Shown: positions 1-9,314, counted from the first letter of the stretch. The stretch is 64,000 bases of DNA from Acidobacteria bacterium 13_1_20CM_3_53_8 (GCA_001920415.1 MNJR01000064.1:1-64000), one strand, 5' to 3'. Numbers and translations: made by a program. The notes: generated by a model from the letters alone, not told the origin.

Positions 1-92
1 CGCCTGCGGTAGCGGGCGGGTAGTAGCCGCATCTAAGACCCGCCCGCTACCGCAGGCGGTACTGACCTGTTCGTTCAACTGCGTAACTCCTA
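1..92. mobile_element. Partial MITE, right part, copy 1
   Basis: A perfect 21-bp inverted repeat (arms 1-21 and 38-58) is followed at 75-92 by TCAACTGCGTAACTCCTA, identical to the right terminal inverted repeat of the complete element at 63592-63797. The left terminus lies outside the window, so its target duplication cannot be checked. The internal part differs from the other copy: the palindrome centre here is a short loop, not a heptamer block. No transposase is present. Confidence 0.75.
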
Positions 93-114
93 TCTACTAT
101 CTAATCTGACATAA

Positions 115-924
115 TTACTTTCGCGCGGTGATGATGACGTTCCAGCCCAATGTACGACGCAAGGCGCGGAACAGAGATTCCGGGATGATCCGACTGATGA
201 AGCGCAATTCGGGGCGAGTCAATTGTTCGACCTCTATTTTTATTTCACCAAATGGTTCAAAGAGGGCGCGCGCCTGTCTTCGACTGTAAACTTTGACGAG
301 TGGGTTGCCGCCATGCTCTGAATATTCAACCCAACGGCTCAATACCTGAGCAACCGTTCGACCGCGAAGAAACTCGCCTCCAAGAACGCCGCGACGAAGC
401 ACAAGCTCGCCCCAGTAGGCCAGCGAGTCTCTGTGATAGAGCATAACTTTTGCGATGCCGCCCGGCACGAGTACGCGATGAATTTCGCGCACAGCCCCAG
501 ACGTGTCCGGCGTGTGATGAAGAACGCCGTTCGAGTAAACCACATCAAAACTTTCATCCCCGAACGGCAGGCGCTCGCCATCTGTGACTAGAAATGTGCC
601 GCGCTCGCCGTAGAGACTAAATCTGCGGCGTGTGATTTCAAGAGAGCGAGGCGTGAGATCAACTCCTGTGACCCGCGCACCGCCGCGCGCAAACTGTAGG
701 AGGTCTGTGCCCATCCCGCATCCGACTTCCAGCAGACGCTTTTCAGGGAACTTGTCAAACCCCATCACCTCCGGCATCCACGGCGCGTACTCCGTATAGC
801 GATGCCGCTCGACCGCATCGAAAAATTCGCGCGTGCCGAACTCGTGCTCCTCGCCGTGCACAGCGCCGCAAGGGTCTTCTCCCCATTGCTCACGCGCGCG
901 TTGTTTCGCTTCCTCTAAAAGCAT
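115..924 (-). CDS. Class I SAM-dependent methyltransferase (Methyltransf_11 type)
   Basis: A soluble 269-residue methyltransferase, probably acting on a sugar or lipid-linked glycan given the surrounding polysaccharide genes; the substrate cannot be read from the sequence. Motif I is EVGCGMGTD (residues 66-74), the acidic ribose-binding loop is GVDL (87-90), and the motif III/post-II stretch DVVYSNGVLHHT follows at 127-138. It is a paralogue of the methyltransferase at 2077-2970: both share the N-terminal pattern WxxxPCG, GTRxF and the EHRY/RHRY block, with the SAM motifs at the same residue numbers. The start ATG sits just after a heptamer repeat, so there is no clear Shine-Dalgarno sequence; the start is taken from alignment to the paralogue. 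Confidence 0.88.
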   Translation of the reverse strand: MLLEEAKQRAREQWGEDPCGAVHGEEHEFGTREFFDAVERHRYTEYAPWMPEVMGFDKFPEKRLLEVGCGMGTDLLQFARGGARVTGVDLTPRSLEITRRRFSLYGERGTFLVTDGERLPFGDESFDVVYSNGVLHHTPDTSGAVREIHRVLVPGGIAKVMLYHRDSLAYWGELVLRRGVLGGEFLRGRTVAQVLSRWVEYSEHGGNPLVKVYSRRQARALFEPFGEIKIEVEQLTRPELRFISRIIPESLFRALRRTLGWNVIITARK

Positions 925-930
925 CTTGAT

Positions 931-1064
931 AAGAAGGCAAAAGGCAAAAGTAAAAAGGTAAAAGGTAAAAGGGATAAGGCGAAAAGCATTTAATTAAAAA
1001 TTTAAAATGGTTTCAGCCGCACTTTTGCCTTTTTACTTTTACCTTTTGCCTTCCTTTCGCCTTA
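931..1064. repeat. Heptamer palindrome, AAAAGGC/AAAAGGT family, copy 1
   Basis: The left arm consists of AAGGCAA, AAGTAAA and AAGGTAA type units in tandem (period 7). The right arm is the reverse complement (CTTTTGC, CTTTTTA, CTTTTAC units), and an AT-rich spacer separates them. The right edge contains the TAA stop codon of the downstream-annotated epimerase (minus strand). Confidence 0.85.
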
Positions 1065-2012
1065 CTTGCTGAACCATTCAACAAAGCGTTTGATTCCCTC
1101 TTCAATCTGCGTGTGTGGGTCGTAGCCCAGAAGTTTTCTTGCCTTCGTTATGTCCGCGAAAGTCTGTGGCACGTCGCCGGGCTGAACGGGCTGGCGATCA
1201 ACGACAGCATGCCTGTCAAGCTCTTTCTCAAGAAGCGCTATAAGCTCGCGCAACTCAACTGTGCGCGATTCGCCCAGATTGAAAACTTCGTAATCGCTCG
1301 CGTCATAATCAATCGCCGCGCGCACGCCCCCGATGATGTCGTCAATGTATGTGTAGTCGCGGCGGGTCGTTCCATCACCAAAGACAGGAATCGGCTCGCC
1401 CCTGCTAATCAGCCGCGCGAACTTATGAATTGCCAGATCGGGACGCTGGCGCGCGCCGTACACTGTGAAGAAGCGAAGGCAGACGCAACGCAAGCCGTAA
1501 AGATGCGAGTAGGTATGGCACAAAAGCTCGCCCGCAGCTTTCGTCGCGGCGTATGGCGAAATCGGATTCCTAATTGGGTCGTCTTCCGAGAAAGGTACTT
1601 TCGCATTGACGCCGTAAACTGATGATGACGAGCCGAAGACAAACTGTTTTATGTCGCTCTCTCTTGCAAGTTCCAACAGATTCAAAGTGCCGTTGATGTT
1701 GGTCTCTGCGTAAAGCTGAGGCTCTTTCAAAGAGGGACGAACACCGGCGCGCGCCGCAAGGTGAACGATAACATCGAAACTCATTTCATCGAACAGGCTT
1801 ATCAAGCCCGCGCGGTCGCGTATGTCTACTTCGACCAGACGGTACGCCGAATTCTCCAGGTGCCCTGAAACGTTCGCGCGCTTCACCGAGGGGTCGTAAA
1901 AGTCATTAAAATCGTCAACCGCAACGACGCGCCACTCCTTTTCAGCAAGCAGACGATCAACCAGATGCGAGCCTATAAAACCTGCGCCGCCCGTGACGAG
2001 AATGTTCTTCAT
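1062..2012 (-). CDS. NAD-dependent UDP-sugar epimerase (UDP-glucuronate 4-epimerase-like)
   Basis: Extended short-chain dehydrogenase of 316 residues, predicted to epimerise a nucleotide sugar (most likely UDP-glucuronate to UDP-galacturonate, or a close relative) to feed polysaccharide synthesis. The Rossmann glycine motif is GGAGFIG (8-14), followed by the SSSSVYG segment (128-134) and the catalytic YxxxK pair at Y154/K158 in PYAATK. The substrate-binding segment RFFTVYG and the motif DYTYIDD are typical of the GalE/LspL group. Flanked by two paralogous methyltransferases on the same strand, with small repeat-filled gaps, so probably co-transcribed. Its stop codon lies inside a heptamer repeat. 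Exact sugar specificity is inferred. Confidence 0.9.
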   Translation of the reverse strand: MKNILVTGGAGFIGSHLVDRLLAEKEWRVVAVDDFNDFYDPSVKRANVSGHLENSAYRLVEVDIRDRAGLISLFDEMSFDVIVHLAARAGVRPSLKEPQLYAETNINGTLNLLELARESDIKQFVFGSSSSVYGVNAKVPFSEDDPIRNPISPYAATKAAGELLCHTYSHLYGLRCVCLRFFTVYGARQRPDLAIHKFARLISRGEPIPVFGDGTTRRDYTYIDDIIGGVRAAIDYDASDYEVFNLGESRTVELRELIALLEKELDRHAVVDRQPVQPGDVPQTFADITKARKLLGYDPHTQIEEGIKRFVEWFSK

Positions 2013-2017
2013 AAAAG

Positions 2018-2079
2018 CAGTTTTTAGTTTTTAGTTTTCAGTTTTCAGTTCGCGGCTACCGGCTGAAAACTAAAAACTA
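2018..2079. repeat. Heptamer palindrome, CAGTTTT/TAGTTTT family, copy 1
   Basis: Tandem units CAGTTTT, TAGTTTT and CAGTTTT face the arm CTGAAAA CTAAAAA CTA. The last CTA of the right arm is, read on the minus strand, the TAG stop codon of the adjacent methyltransferase. Confidence 0.85.
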
Positions 2080-2970
2080 TTTTTTAGCGTAAATCCACAA
2101 ATGCCAGCCCCAATGCGCGGCCAACTTTGATTCCATAGAGCGTGGCAGAAAAGTTCCTATCAGGGGCAGCCAGCGTTTGTTGAGAAAATAGGTTTTTAGT
2201 TCTACCGAATCAAACTGGCTGAAAAGTTTTCGAGCATCTTCGCGCGAATAGACACGAGCGAGCGGATTGCCTGCGCCGTCCGTGTTCTGATTCAGAAACT
2301 CGCCCGGCGCTAAATAATTTTCAGAATCTGCTTTTATTCGTCGCGCATGCTCGCGCAAACTCTCTACAGGTTCATTCGTCAGACGGTGCACAAGTTTCAA
2401 TCCCGCTTCCCATTTCAAGAGATGCGCGCCCGCGCGCCGCAGCAATCGAATATTGACGCGATAGTTGTACGAGTCCCTGTGATAAAGCATCACAACGGCG
2501 CGCCCCCCAGGCTTTAACACACGATGAATCTCGCGCACAGCCCCAGATGTGTCCGGCGTGTGGTGAAGAACGCCGTGCGAATAAACCATGTCGAAAGAAT
2601 TTTCCTGGAAATCCAGATTCTCTGCATCCGCAACGCGAAAGCTTCCCGGCAGATTGAAAAGCTCGAAACGCTTGCGCGCAAGCTCCACAGCAGCGTCCGT
2701 CAGATCAACGCCCGTGTAATCAGCCCCTGCCTGCGCGAACTGCGCGCCGTCCGTGCCCAACCCGCAACCTATTTCAAGCACCTTTTGCCCGCGCGCGCCC
2801 GAGAAGCCTGCGGCCTCCCGTATGTGCCACTCCTTCGCGTAGCGGTGCTCCTCCACGCGCTCGTAGAAAGCTCGCGTGCCCGGCTCCGCATCAGCGAACT
2901 TAGTGCCGCACGGGTTCGCTTGCCAGAAGGCACGCACGCGCTCTTTCAAATTTTCAGCCGTACTGGACAT
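2077..2970 (-). CDS. Class I SAM-dependent methyltransferase, paralogue
   Basis: 297-residue methyltransferase. Motif I is EIGCGLGTD (66-74), the acidic loop GVDL is at 87-90, and MVYSHGVLHHTPD runs from 128 to 140, the same positions as in the gene at 115-924. It carries an extra insertion of about 30 residues after residue 170 that the paralogue lacks, so the two probably modify different acceptors or positions. Position beside a UDP-sugar epimerase suggests O-methylation of a glycan, which is inference. The TAG stop codon is formed by the edge of a heptamer repeat. Confidence 0.88.
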   Translation of the reverse strand: MSSTAENLKERVRAFWQANPCGTKFADAEPGTRAFYERVEEHRYAKEWHIREAAGFSGARGQKVLEIGCGLGTDGAQFAQAGADYTGVDLTDAAVELARKRFELFNLPGSFRVADAENLDFQENSFDMVYSHGVLHHTPDTSGAVREIHRVLKPGGRAVVMLYHRDSYNYRVNIRLLRRAGAHLLKWEAGLKLVHRLTNEPVESLREHARRIKADSENYLAPGEFLNQNTDGAGNPLARVYSREDARKLFSQFDSVELKTYFLNKRWLPLIGTFLPRSMESKLAAHWGWHLWIYAKK

Positions 2971-3108
2971 TACAGGAAGAACATATCATGGTGGCGCGCA
3001 CGGTCAGGCTCTAACCGCACCCGAAGCTTATAGAGAACAGTATGATGCCCCCCGCAAAAGATTGAAAGTAGCACGCCACGCCTTGCGTGCTCAAGCGAGC
3101 ATGAAAAG

Positions 3109-3184
3109 CAGTTTACAGTTTTCAGTTTTCAGCAAAAGCATTTTGCTCTTCTTCTGAAAACTGAAAACTAAAAACTGTAAACTA
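3109..3184. repeat. Heptamer palindrome, CAGTTTT family, copy 2
   Basis: CAGTTTA CAGTTTT CAGTTTT faces CTGAAAA CTGAAAA CTAAAAA across a short spacer. The terminal CTA forms the TAG stop codon of the minus-strand PEBP gene. The rest of the 2971-3181 gap shows nothing recognisable. Confidence 0.85.
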
Positions 3185-3766
3185 TTTTTGATACTTTCCC
3201 ATCAACTCGCCCTGAGCCAGTATGTGTCCGTCCATAGCTGCTTCGACCTGTGATTTGGTCGCGCCGTCGTCCAATGCAAGGTTTGCGTTCAAAGCGTAAA
3301 GCTTGAAGAAATATCTGTGCGTTCCGCTCGGTGGACACGGACCGCCGTAGCCGTTCTTGCTGAAATCATTTTTGCCCTGACGACCTGCGCCCTCAATCGT
3401 TCCTCGCGCCACGTTCTCCGATAAACTCTTCGTGGTCGCAGGCATGTTGAAGACAACCCAGTGCGTGAATGTTCCGTCGGGCGCGTCCGGGTCATCCGCT
3501 ATGAGCACAAGACTCCTGGCCTCCTGCGGCACGCCCGACCATTCGAGCGGCGGCGAAACATTCTGACCATCGCAAGTGTACTGCTTCGGGATCATCCCGC
3601 CTTCCTGAAACGCAGAACTTTTAATCTCCATCTTCTTCACCTCCGTCTTTGCAGGACTCGGCTGCGCATTGCTTTGAGTAGAGTTCGACTGCCTCTCGTT
3701 TCTGCACGAGCAAAGAAATAGAACTAGGAGAAGCAGAGTTACTATTCTTAAGCCCGTCTTTATCAT
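3182..3766 (-). CDS. YbhB/YbcL family (PEBP) lipoprotein
   Basis: 194-residue member of the phosphatidylethanolamine-binding/Raf-kinase-inhibitor-like superfamily. The N-terminus is a lipoprotein signal: a hydrophobic stretch (about 8-18) ending in the lipobox LCSC, followed by a Ser/Gln-rich linker. The PEBP ligand-pocket motifs are present: DDPDAPDGTFTHWVVFNMP (about 91-109) and GTHRYFFKLYAL (about 148-159). Function in bacteria is not well defined; it binds small anionic ligands or acts as a putative inhibitor. Probably anchored in the inner or outer membrane facing the periplasm. It sits just downstream of a DUF1028 gene on the same strand (gap about 23 nt), so likely one transcript. Confidence 0.9.
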   Translation of the reverse strand: MIKTGLRIVTLLLLVLFLCSCRNERQSNSTQSNAQPSPAKTEVKKMEIKSSAFQEGGMIPKQYTCDGQNVSPPLEWSGVPQEARSLVLIADDPDAPDGTFTHWVVFNMPATTKSLSENVARGTIEGAGRQGKNDFSKNGYGGPCPPSGTHRYFFKLYALNANLALDDGATKSQVEAAMDGHILAQGELMGKYQK

Positions 3767-3789
3767 TCACTCCTTTTTCATCCCTTCGA

Positions 3790-4839
3790 CTATCTCTGAT
3801 TCGCAACCGAAAGTATTCTGTCAATCACCTGCGGATTGTCCGGCAGCAAGCCCGTTTTGACTATGCGCGGCACAAGCACAGCCCAGTTTCTGTCCATCGT
3901 AAAGGCGCGGCGGAAGAGTGGGAGGGATTCTTCGACGCGGTGCATGTTGACCAGCGCGACGGCGTGCCAGAAGACCATTTCGGCGTTGTCGGGGACTAGG
4001 CGTTCGGCAGCGCCGTATTCGCGCAAGGCAGCTTCGTTGTCGTGGCGTTCGACAGCAGCGTCGCCAGCGTTCATGTGATTGTAAGCGCGTTGCAGGTTGA
4101 CTAGGCGGCGAAGCTCGCGCAACGGTTCTGGGCTATCGTCAACGCGCAGGTCGAAGATGCGATCCTGCCAGGGCTTGCCGGAAGGTTTACCCGCAACAAC
4201 TATCAAGGCTGCGGACTGGCGGCCTCGTATGTCTCCGCCCGCAGCTTGCGCCGCGTCTAATGCAGCGAGCATTCGCTCGGCAAGATCGCCGCGAGTTCTT
4301 TCAAAAGCGCGAGCCATAGCGGGCCACACTTGATCGTTCGACATAAGGTTGGCCTGCGCGGAATAGTTTCGTCCGACGTGATGCCCTGCCGATTGAATGT
4401 TCTTCGCGCCCGTCCATGCGTCAACGCGTCCTTGCGCATCAATCATAGCCACTTGCCGCACGTCGCGCCCGTCGTCTCCTGCTAATAACGCGCGCAATGC
4501 TTCGGGCGCGCTCTTGCCTGCGCGCATCAGGTCTAGACCTAATTTTCCGTAAGAAGGATCGGCGAATGACTGCGTTGCTATAGCTCCGACGCCGGACTCG
4601 GCCCAGGGCACAATCGAGCCTACGGAGAACCAGTGCGATTGCACGGCCACGCCAAGCTCGCCCGTTACGGGGTCGCGCGCCACAATCGAAAAAGTGTGCA
4701 CAGGGCGCAGGCCGCTAGAGCATTCTACCGCTTGCGCTCTGCCGCGTTGTGCGCCTGATTTTATCGTCATCAACAATAGAAAAGATGACGCGGCCATAGC
4801 AAGCGTCGTTATCTCCAGCATGCGTCTCATCTTCATCAT
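3790..4839 (-). CDS. DUF1028 (Ntn-hydrolase-like) protein with C-terminal TPR-like region
   Basis: 349 residues. A signal-like hydrophobic segment (about 9-27) is followed by the DUF1028 domain (about 46-225), starting at the motif HTFSIVARDPVTGELGVAVQ, a family related to N-terminal-nucleophile hydrolases. The domain is followed by a helical repeat region (about 245-330, NLQRAYNHMNAGDAAVERHD onward) that looks like TPRs. DUF1028 proteins are usually annotated as possible peptidases or amidases; substrate unknown. Secreted or periplasmic location is inferred. It heads a probable two-gene unit with the PEBP lipoprotein. Start chosen at the first ATG of an MMKMRRM cluster; a start at a later Met is possible. 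Confidence 0.85.
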   Translation of the reverse strand: MMKMRRMLEITTLAMAASSFLLLMTIKSGAQRGRAQAVECSSGLRPVHTFSIVARDPVTGELGVAVQSHWFSVGSIVPWAESGVGAIATQSFADPSYGKLGLDLMRAGKSAPEALRALLAGDDGRDVRQVAMIDAQGRVDAWTGAKNIQSAGHHVGRNYSAQANLMSNDQVWPAMARAFERTRGDLAERMLAALDAAQAAGGDIRGRQSAALIVVAGKPSGKPWQDRIFDLRVDDSPEPLRELRRLVNLQRAYNHMNAGDAAVERHDNEAALREYGAAERLVPDNAEMVFWHAVALVNMHRVEESLPLFRRAFTMDRNWAVLVPRIVKTGLLPDNPQVIDRILSVANQR

Positions 4840-4879
4840 CCCTCCTTAAACAGCGACACAGATGCTATTCCAAAACCAT

Positions 4880-5000
4880 CTTTGCGAGCTTATCTCTTCT
4901 CTTTGCGCCTTTGCGCGAACCCTCAATTTTCTTGACACTTAAGATTGAAAAGAGTTGCAGTTTCACGCAAAGGCGCAAAGAGGAAAACTTAAGCTCGCAA
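4880..5000. repeat. Long palindrome, GCGCCTTTGCG family, copy 1
   Basis: An imperfect inverted repeat of about 120 bp. Outer arms are TTTGCGAGCTTA and TTAAGCTCGCAA; inner arms are CTTTGCGCCTTTGCG and CGCAAAGGCGCAAAG; the variable centre contains TTGACACTTAAGATT. It fills the gap between the DUF1028 and GT39-like genes. Confidence 0.85.
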
Positions 5001-5037
5001 GCGGGTTGAGCATCTGCTTTCGATTTTGAATCTTCTC

Positions 5038-6933
5038 CTAATTATTCCTCTCTTCATATTTAACTTCAAAACTTTTCTTCCTTAATCCCGACCACAACAT
5101 CACAGCAGAACAGTAGAGCGTTACTGCGACCAGCATGAAGAGAAAATAGTTGACGGCCAGCACGTATCTGTACTCTGTGTGAAGGGGCGATTGAAAACAG
5201 AAGTAATAGAAAGGCACGGCCAGCACTATGATGACTGCGCGAAAGAGCCTGCCGCGAATCAGCAACAGAAGTCCTATCAATTCGAGCGGGAGCATGACGG
5301 CTGTGAGGTAAAGCTGCTGCGCCGCGTGAACCAGCATGCGTGGGTAACGCGTCCAGAGTAGAGATGCAGACCCAAGATGGAACAATTCAACACGCCCCAG
5401 TTCAGCCGCCACCTGCGGAGGTTTCGCATCGCCTCTGACAAGCGCCACTCGCACCTCGTTCGTGTTATAGCTAACGAAAGCTATCTCGGCTGTGGTCACG
5501 GGCTGCTCCGTCAATGCCGCGTCCTGCTCAGTATGAAGCACAGGCGTTGCTCCCAAAAGTCTCTTCTGCGTAGCGTCCGTCACGCTTAGAATAGCGCCGC
5601 CTTGCTCCACCTTAACGGGAATCCTGAGCACGTAATCGCTGTTTCTTTCAACTGCAACGGGCGGCGAGGTGAACAGAGTTCCCGCTGAACTGCCGTCGCT
5701 GACTACGCGCAGTGCTTGTCCATCGTCTGCCGTAGAAGCTTCAACACCCTGCGCGATCATTACGCCGTTCGTCATCAGTTCCGCAGCAGATGCAGACCAT
5801 GCGGGCGTTGCGCCGGATGCCACGAACGGAGAATGCGTCACGGGCGCTTCCGGCGAGATGCGACGCGACCGCTCAAGTCTGAACATGGAAGAGCCGCGCC
5901 GTAGCATTATGGATAAGAACCAAACGGGATGTGATTTAATCACACTGAAGCCGCGTGCCAGACGCATGCGCTCGCGCCGGACGCCATCCGGGTTGAAAAG
6001 TGTGCTGTAATAATCGGGGCGATTGTTAAGTTCAGCTTCCATCCTCATCACGCCCATGTCCGTCGCTGGCATTCCGAATCTTCCTTCATGGTCGTAATCG
6101 GCTATGCCTTCAATCAAGGTCTGGCCTGCGCCTAGCGAGACAGGGACGAAGTAGCCAAGCACCACAGCGTTTCTTATTGTGAGCGGCGCGATGACAAGTA
6201 GAGCGCCGCAAAGAATCGCCGCTGAAGATTTCAATCGCATGCCGCGCTCGAACAGTATTAGAGCAACGGCGGCGAGCATGGGCGCAAAGAAAAGAGCATT
6301 TGCCCTCAACCAGCATGAAACACCTACAAGCGCGCCTGCGATTATCAGCGTCACAAGTCGAGGGCGTTTGATTGCGCGCACTAACAAATAGACTGCTAGA
6401 ATAATTGGAAGAACTGCCAGAGAATCTGGCAGCAGCAGCACAGAGTTGTAAGAAAGCTGAGGCGCGAGCGCTACGAGTATTCCTGCCGTGACGGCGATTC
6501 CTGTGGGCAGCAGTTCCCCAACAATTAAGAAAATAAATACGGCGGCCACAGAGTCGCAGACCACCTGCACGAACTGAATAGTCGCGTCCCCTTCACCGAA
6601 AAATCTGTAAATAGCCGCGAGCAGGAATGAATAGCCGGGCGGATGTCCCAGCCTGTTCGGATCACTCAAGGGCGATCCTTTGGCGAAGAATGAGCCGAAC
6701 CCGTCACGCGAAATGAGTCGCGCCGCCTGCCTGTAATCTTCCGAAACCCACGTTTGAACTTTTTCGACATCAAGCCGCGTGTCCTGCCACGAGAAGATTC
6801 TGACCGTGAGCGCGACCAGAAATATCAGGGCGATTATGGCCGAGAGCGTTGCAAATGATTTCGTAGACGCGACTGGCGCGTTCGTGTCCGCATGAACATA
6901 CAGTCGCTTCAATGTTTGACTAAGCAAACTCAT
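5038..6933 (-). CDS. Integral membrane glycosyltransferase, GT39/PMT-like (PMT_2)
   Basis: 631-residue polytopic membrane protein predicted to transfer a sugar from a polyprenyl-phosphate donor on the periplasmic side. After a short cytoplasmic N-terminus there is a first membrane helix (about 27-48), then a periplasmic loop with HPPGYSFLLAAIYRFFG (about 96-112), typical of the ArnT/PMT_2 fold, and a series of hydrophobic helices up to about residue 275. A large extracytoplasmic domain (about 290-520, beta-rich) follows, then two or three more helices near the C-terminus. It sits alone between two palindromic repeats. The acceptor is unknown; a role in glycan or lipid decoration is inferred from context. 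Confidence 0.85.
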   Translation of the reverse strand: MSLLSQTLKRLYVHADTNAPVASTKSFATLSAIIALIFLVALTVRIFSWQDTRLDVEKVQTWVSEDYRQAARLISRDGFGSFFAKGSPLSDPNRLGHPPGYSFLLAAIYRFFGEGDATIQFVQVVCDSVAAVFIFLIVGELLPTGIAVTAGILVALAPQLSYNSVLLLPDSLAVLPIILAVYLLVRAIKRPRLVTLIIAGALVGVSCWLRANALFFAPMLAAVALILFERGMRLKSSAAILCGALLVIAPLTIRNAVVLGYFVPVSLGAGQTLIEGIADYDHEGRFGMPATDMGVMRMEAELNNRPDYYSTLFNPDGVRRERMRLARGFSVIKSHPVWFLSIMLRRGSSMFRLERSRRISPEAPVTHSPFVASGATPAWSASAAELMTNGVMIAQGVEASTADDGQALRVVSDGSSAGTLFTSPPVAVERNSDYVLRIPVKVEQGGAILSVTDATQKRLLGATPVLHTEQDAALTEQPVTTAEIAFVSYNTNEVRVALVRGDAKPPQVAAELGRVELFHLGSASLLWTRYPRMLVHAAQQLYLTAVMLPLELIGLLLLIRGRLFRAVIIVLAVPFYYFCFQSPLHTEYRYVLAVNYFLFMLVAVTLYCSAVMLWSGLRKKSFEVKYEERNN

Positions 6934-7001
6934 GGGCGATAGTCTCTGAGGCCGGGTTGTTAAATCGGCCTGCGTATCTTATCAGAATGAAACGCTAGAC
7001 G

Positions 7002-7126
7002 CCTTAGCGAGCTTTGCTCTTTTCTTTGCGCCTTTGCGAGAACCTTCAATTCTCTTGATACTTAAGATTCATGTGAATTGCAGGTTCTCGCAAAGGCGCA
7101 AAGGGAAATACTTAAGCTCGCTAAGG
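7002..7126. repeat. Long palindrome, GCGCCTTTGCG family, copy 2
   Basis: The outer arms CCTTAGCGAGCTT and AAGCTCGCTAAGG are perfect inverted repeats. The inner arms TTTGCGCCTTTGCGAGAACC and its complement flank an AT-rich centre. This is the best-preserved copy. It lies between two divergently oriented genes, so it may hold promoter elements for one of them; none is clear. Confidence 0.88.
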
Positions 7127-7160
7127 AGATTTTGAAAAGCGCTCTTAGTATTCCGACAAG

Positions 7161-9314
7161 ATGAAACAGATTCTTAGAGATTCAAAGACTGGCGAAGTGA
7201 GAGTCGCGGACGTGCCCGCGCCCGTAGCGCAAAGGGGGCGCGTGCTGGTTCGCACGCACGCTTCGTTGATAAGCGCTGGCACTGAGCGCATGGCCCTTGA
7301 CGCGGGCAAGAAGAGTTTGCTTGGCCGTGCGCGCGAGAATCCAGACCTTGTAAGACAGGTGATTGAGAGGGCGAAGAACGAGGGCGTCATCAACACAGTC
7401 AACGCAGTGCTCGCAAAACTCGGCTCGTTCTCATCGCTAGGCTACAGTGCTTCCGGCATCGTCGTTAATGTAGGTGATGATGTCACAAACTTTCGCGTCG
7501 GCGACCGCGTTGCGTGCGCAGGTCTGGGATTCGCTTCGCATGCAGAAGTCCTTTCGGTTCCGAAGAACCTATGCGTGCGCATGCCTGATGAAATCAGTTT
7601 CGACGAGGCAGCTTTCGGCACGCTCGGCGCTATTGCGCTTCAGGGCGTGCGTCTGGCAGAGCCTACGTTGGGGGAATCGGTCGTTGTAATCGGTCTGGGA
7701 TTGATAGGCCAGATAACAGTTCAACTATTAAAGGCCAACGGCTGCCGCGTCTTCGGAATTGACCTGGACGAGAAGAAGATTGAGTTGGCCCAATCGTTAG
7801 GCGCAGACGGCTGCGGAGTGTCGGACGACGACATCAAGAGAAGAGTCGCAGAGTGGACGCGCGGGCGCGGCGCAGATGCTGTCGTCATCACTGCGGCCAC
7901 AGCGTCTAACCAGCCAGTAGAACTCGCTGGCGAGATTTCAAGAATGAAAGGGCGCGTCGTAGCAGTCGGCATGGTTGGCACGAACGTTCCGCGCGATATT
8001 TATTACAGGCGCGAGTTGACGCTGAAAATTTCTATGTCATACGGGCCCGGTCGTTACGATCCTGAGTATGAAGAGCGCGGGCACGATTACCCGTTTGCAT
8101 ACGTGCGCTGGACAGAGGGGCGCAACATAGAATCTTTTCTGGATTTGATTGCAACGGGTCGCGTCAACGTCGAGCGACTAATAACACACCGCTTCTCAGT
8201 CGAAGATGGCGAGCGCGCTTACCAGTTAATAACGGGCGAATTGAAAGAGCCTTATCTTGGCGTAGTCTTGCAGTATGACGCTGAGCGCGAGCTTCCCCGG
8301 CGCATAGAGATTTCGGGGAAGACCAAAACCTCTACGTCTGCGAAGAACGTTCGCATAGGTATGATTGGGGCGGGCAACTACGCTAAAGGAATGCTCCTGC
8401 CGAATTTCAAGTCTGCGGGCGCGGAGTTTCAATCAATCGCTACGGCTTCAGGCATCACGGCGCGCGAGATTGGCGAGCGCTACGGTTTCCGCCACTGCGT
8501 TTCGGGCGCGTATGAAGTTATTGAAGAAAAGGATGTGAACCTTGTGGTGATAGCGACGCGCCATGATCTTCACGCGGAGCTTGCGCGTCGCGCGCTTGAG
8601 CTAGGTCGTCACGTCTTTGTCGAAAAACCGCTCGCGCTAAATGACAAAGAGCTTGACGGTGTTATGCTTGCGGCCAATCAGTCTGAAGGGCGATTGATGG
8701 TCGGATTCAACCGGCGTTTCTCGCCGCTCGCTCGCGCCGCGAAACAGTTTTTCGACGGGCGCAGCGACCCGCTCTCAATCAGCTACCGCGTGAACGCAGG
8801 TCGCATCCCGCGCTCATCATGGATTCAAGATGCGCGCGAAGGCGGCGGTCGCATCATAGGCGAAGTCTGCCACTTCGTTGACTTCATGCAATTCTTAACA
8901 GGCTCGCTCACAACACGCGTCTACGCCGAATCAATCACAAGCCGCAACCAAGAGATAGTTGATGAAGATTCCGTCTTCATAACGTTGCGATTTGCAGACG
9001 GCTCGAACGGCTCAATCGCTTACATAGCGGAAGGCAATAAGGCCATGCCTAAAGAGCGCATAGAAATTTTCGGCGGCGGTAAAAGTTTTATGCTGGATGA
9101 TTTTCGCAATGCGATCTCTTACAAAGATGGGCGTGAAGAGAAGACCAAGCTTCGCATGCAGGACAAGGGACAAAGAGACGAAGTGCGCGCCGTATTCAAC
9201 GTAGTGCTCGAAGGCAGCGACGCTCCCATAGCTCTAGAAGACCTTGCAACCACGACGCGCGCCACGTTCCGCATTAGAGAGTCATTGCGTACAAGGTTGC
9301 CTGTGGGAGTTTAA
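7161..9314 (+). CDS. Bi-domain oxidoreductase: MDR alcohol dehydrogenase-like + Gfo/Idh/MocA
   Basis: 717 residues, a fusion of two dehydrogenase modules. The N-terminal half (about 1-370) is a medium-chain zinc-type dehydrogenase fold with the nucleotide-binding motif VIGLGLIGQ (about 176-184) and an acidic residue after the second strand (FGIDLDE). The C-terminal half (about 395-715) is a Gfo/Idh/MocA oxidoreductase with GMIGAGNYAKGMLLP and the substrate-pocket motif EKPLALN. Such fusions occur in exopolysaccharide clusters beside heparinase-like lyases and AsnB enzymes, as here, and probably oxidise or reduce a sugar intermediate; the reaction is not established. It is the only plus-strand gene in this part of the cluster and converges on asnB. 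No clear ribosome binding site. Confidence 0.9.
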   Translation: MKQILRDSKTGEVRVADVPAPVAQRGRVLVRTHASLISAGTERMALDAGKKSLLGRARENPDLVRQVIERAKNEGVINTVNAVLAKLGSFSSLGYSASGIVVNVGDDVTNFRVGDRVACAGLGFASHAEVLSVPKNLCVRMPDEISFDEAAFGTLGAIALQGVRLAEPTLGESVVVIGLGLIGQITVQLLKANGCRVFGIDLDEKKIELAQSLGADGCGVSDDDIKRRVAEWTRGRGADAVVITAATASNQPVELAGEISRMKGRVVAVGMVGTNVPRDIYYRRELTLKISMSYGPGRYDPEYEERGHDYPFAYVRWTEGRNIESFLDLIATGRVNVERLITHRFSVEDGERAYQLITGELKEPYLGVVLQYDAERELPRRIEISGKTKTSTSAKNVRIGMIGAGNYAKGMLLPNFKSAGAEFQSIATASGITAREIGERYGFRHCVSGAYEVIEEKDVNLVVIATRHDLHAELARRALELGRHVFVEKPLALNDKELDGVMLAANQSEGRLMVGFNRRFSPLARAAKQFFDGRSDPLSISYRVNAGRIPRSSWIQDAREGGGRIIGEVCHFVDFMQFLTGSLTTRVYAESITSRNQEIVDEDSVFITLRFADGSNGSIAYIAEGNKAMPKERIEIFGGGKSFMLDDFRNAISYKDGREEKTKLRMQDKGQRDEVRAVFNVVLEGSDAPIALEDLATTTRATFRIRESLRTRLPVGV

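Noticed and set aside
4880-5000. Promoter inside the GCGC-family palindrome (TTGACACTTAAGATT)
   Set aside because: The -35-like TTGACA lacks a proper -10 at 16-18 bp in most copies and is not positionally linked to a gene start.
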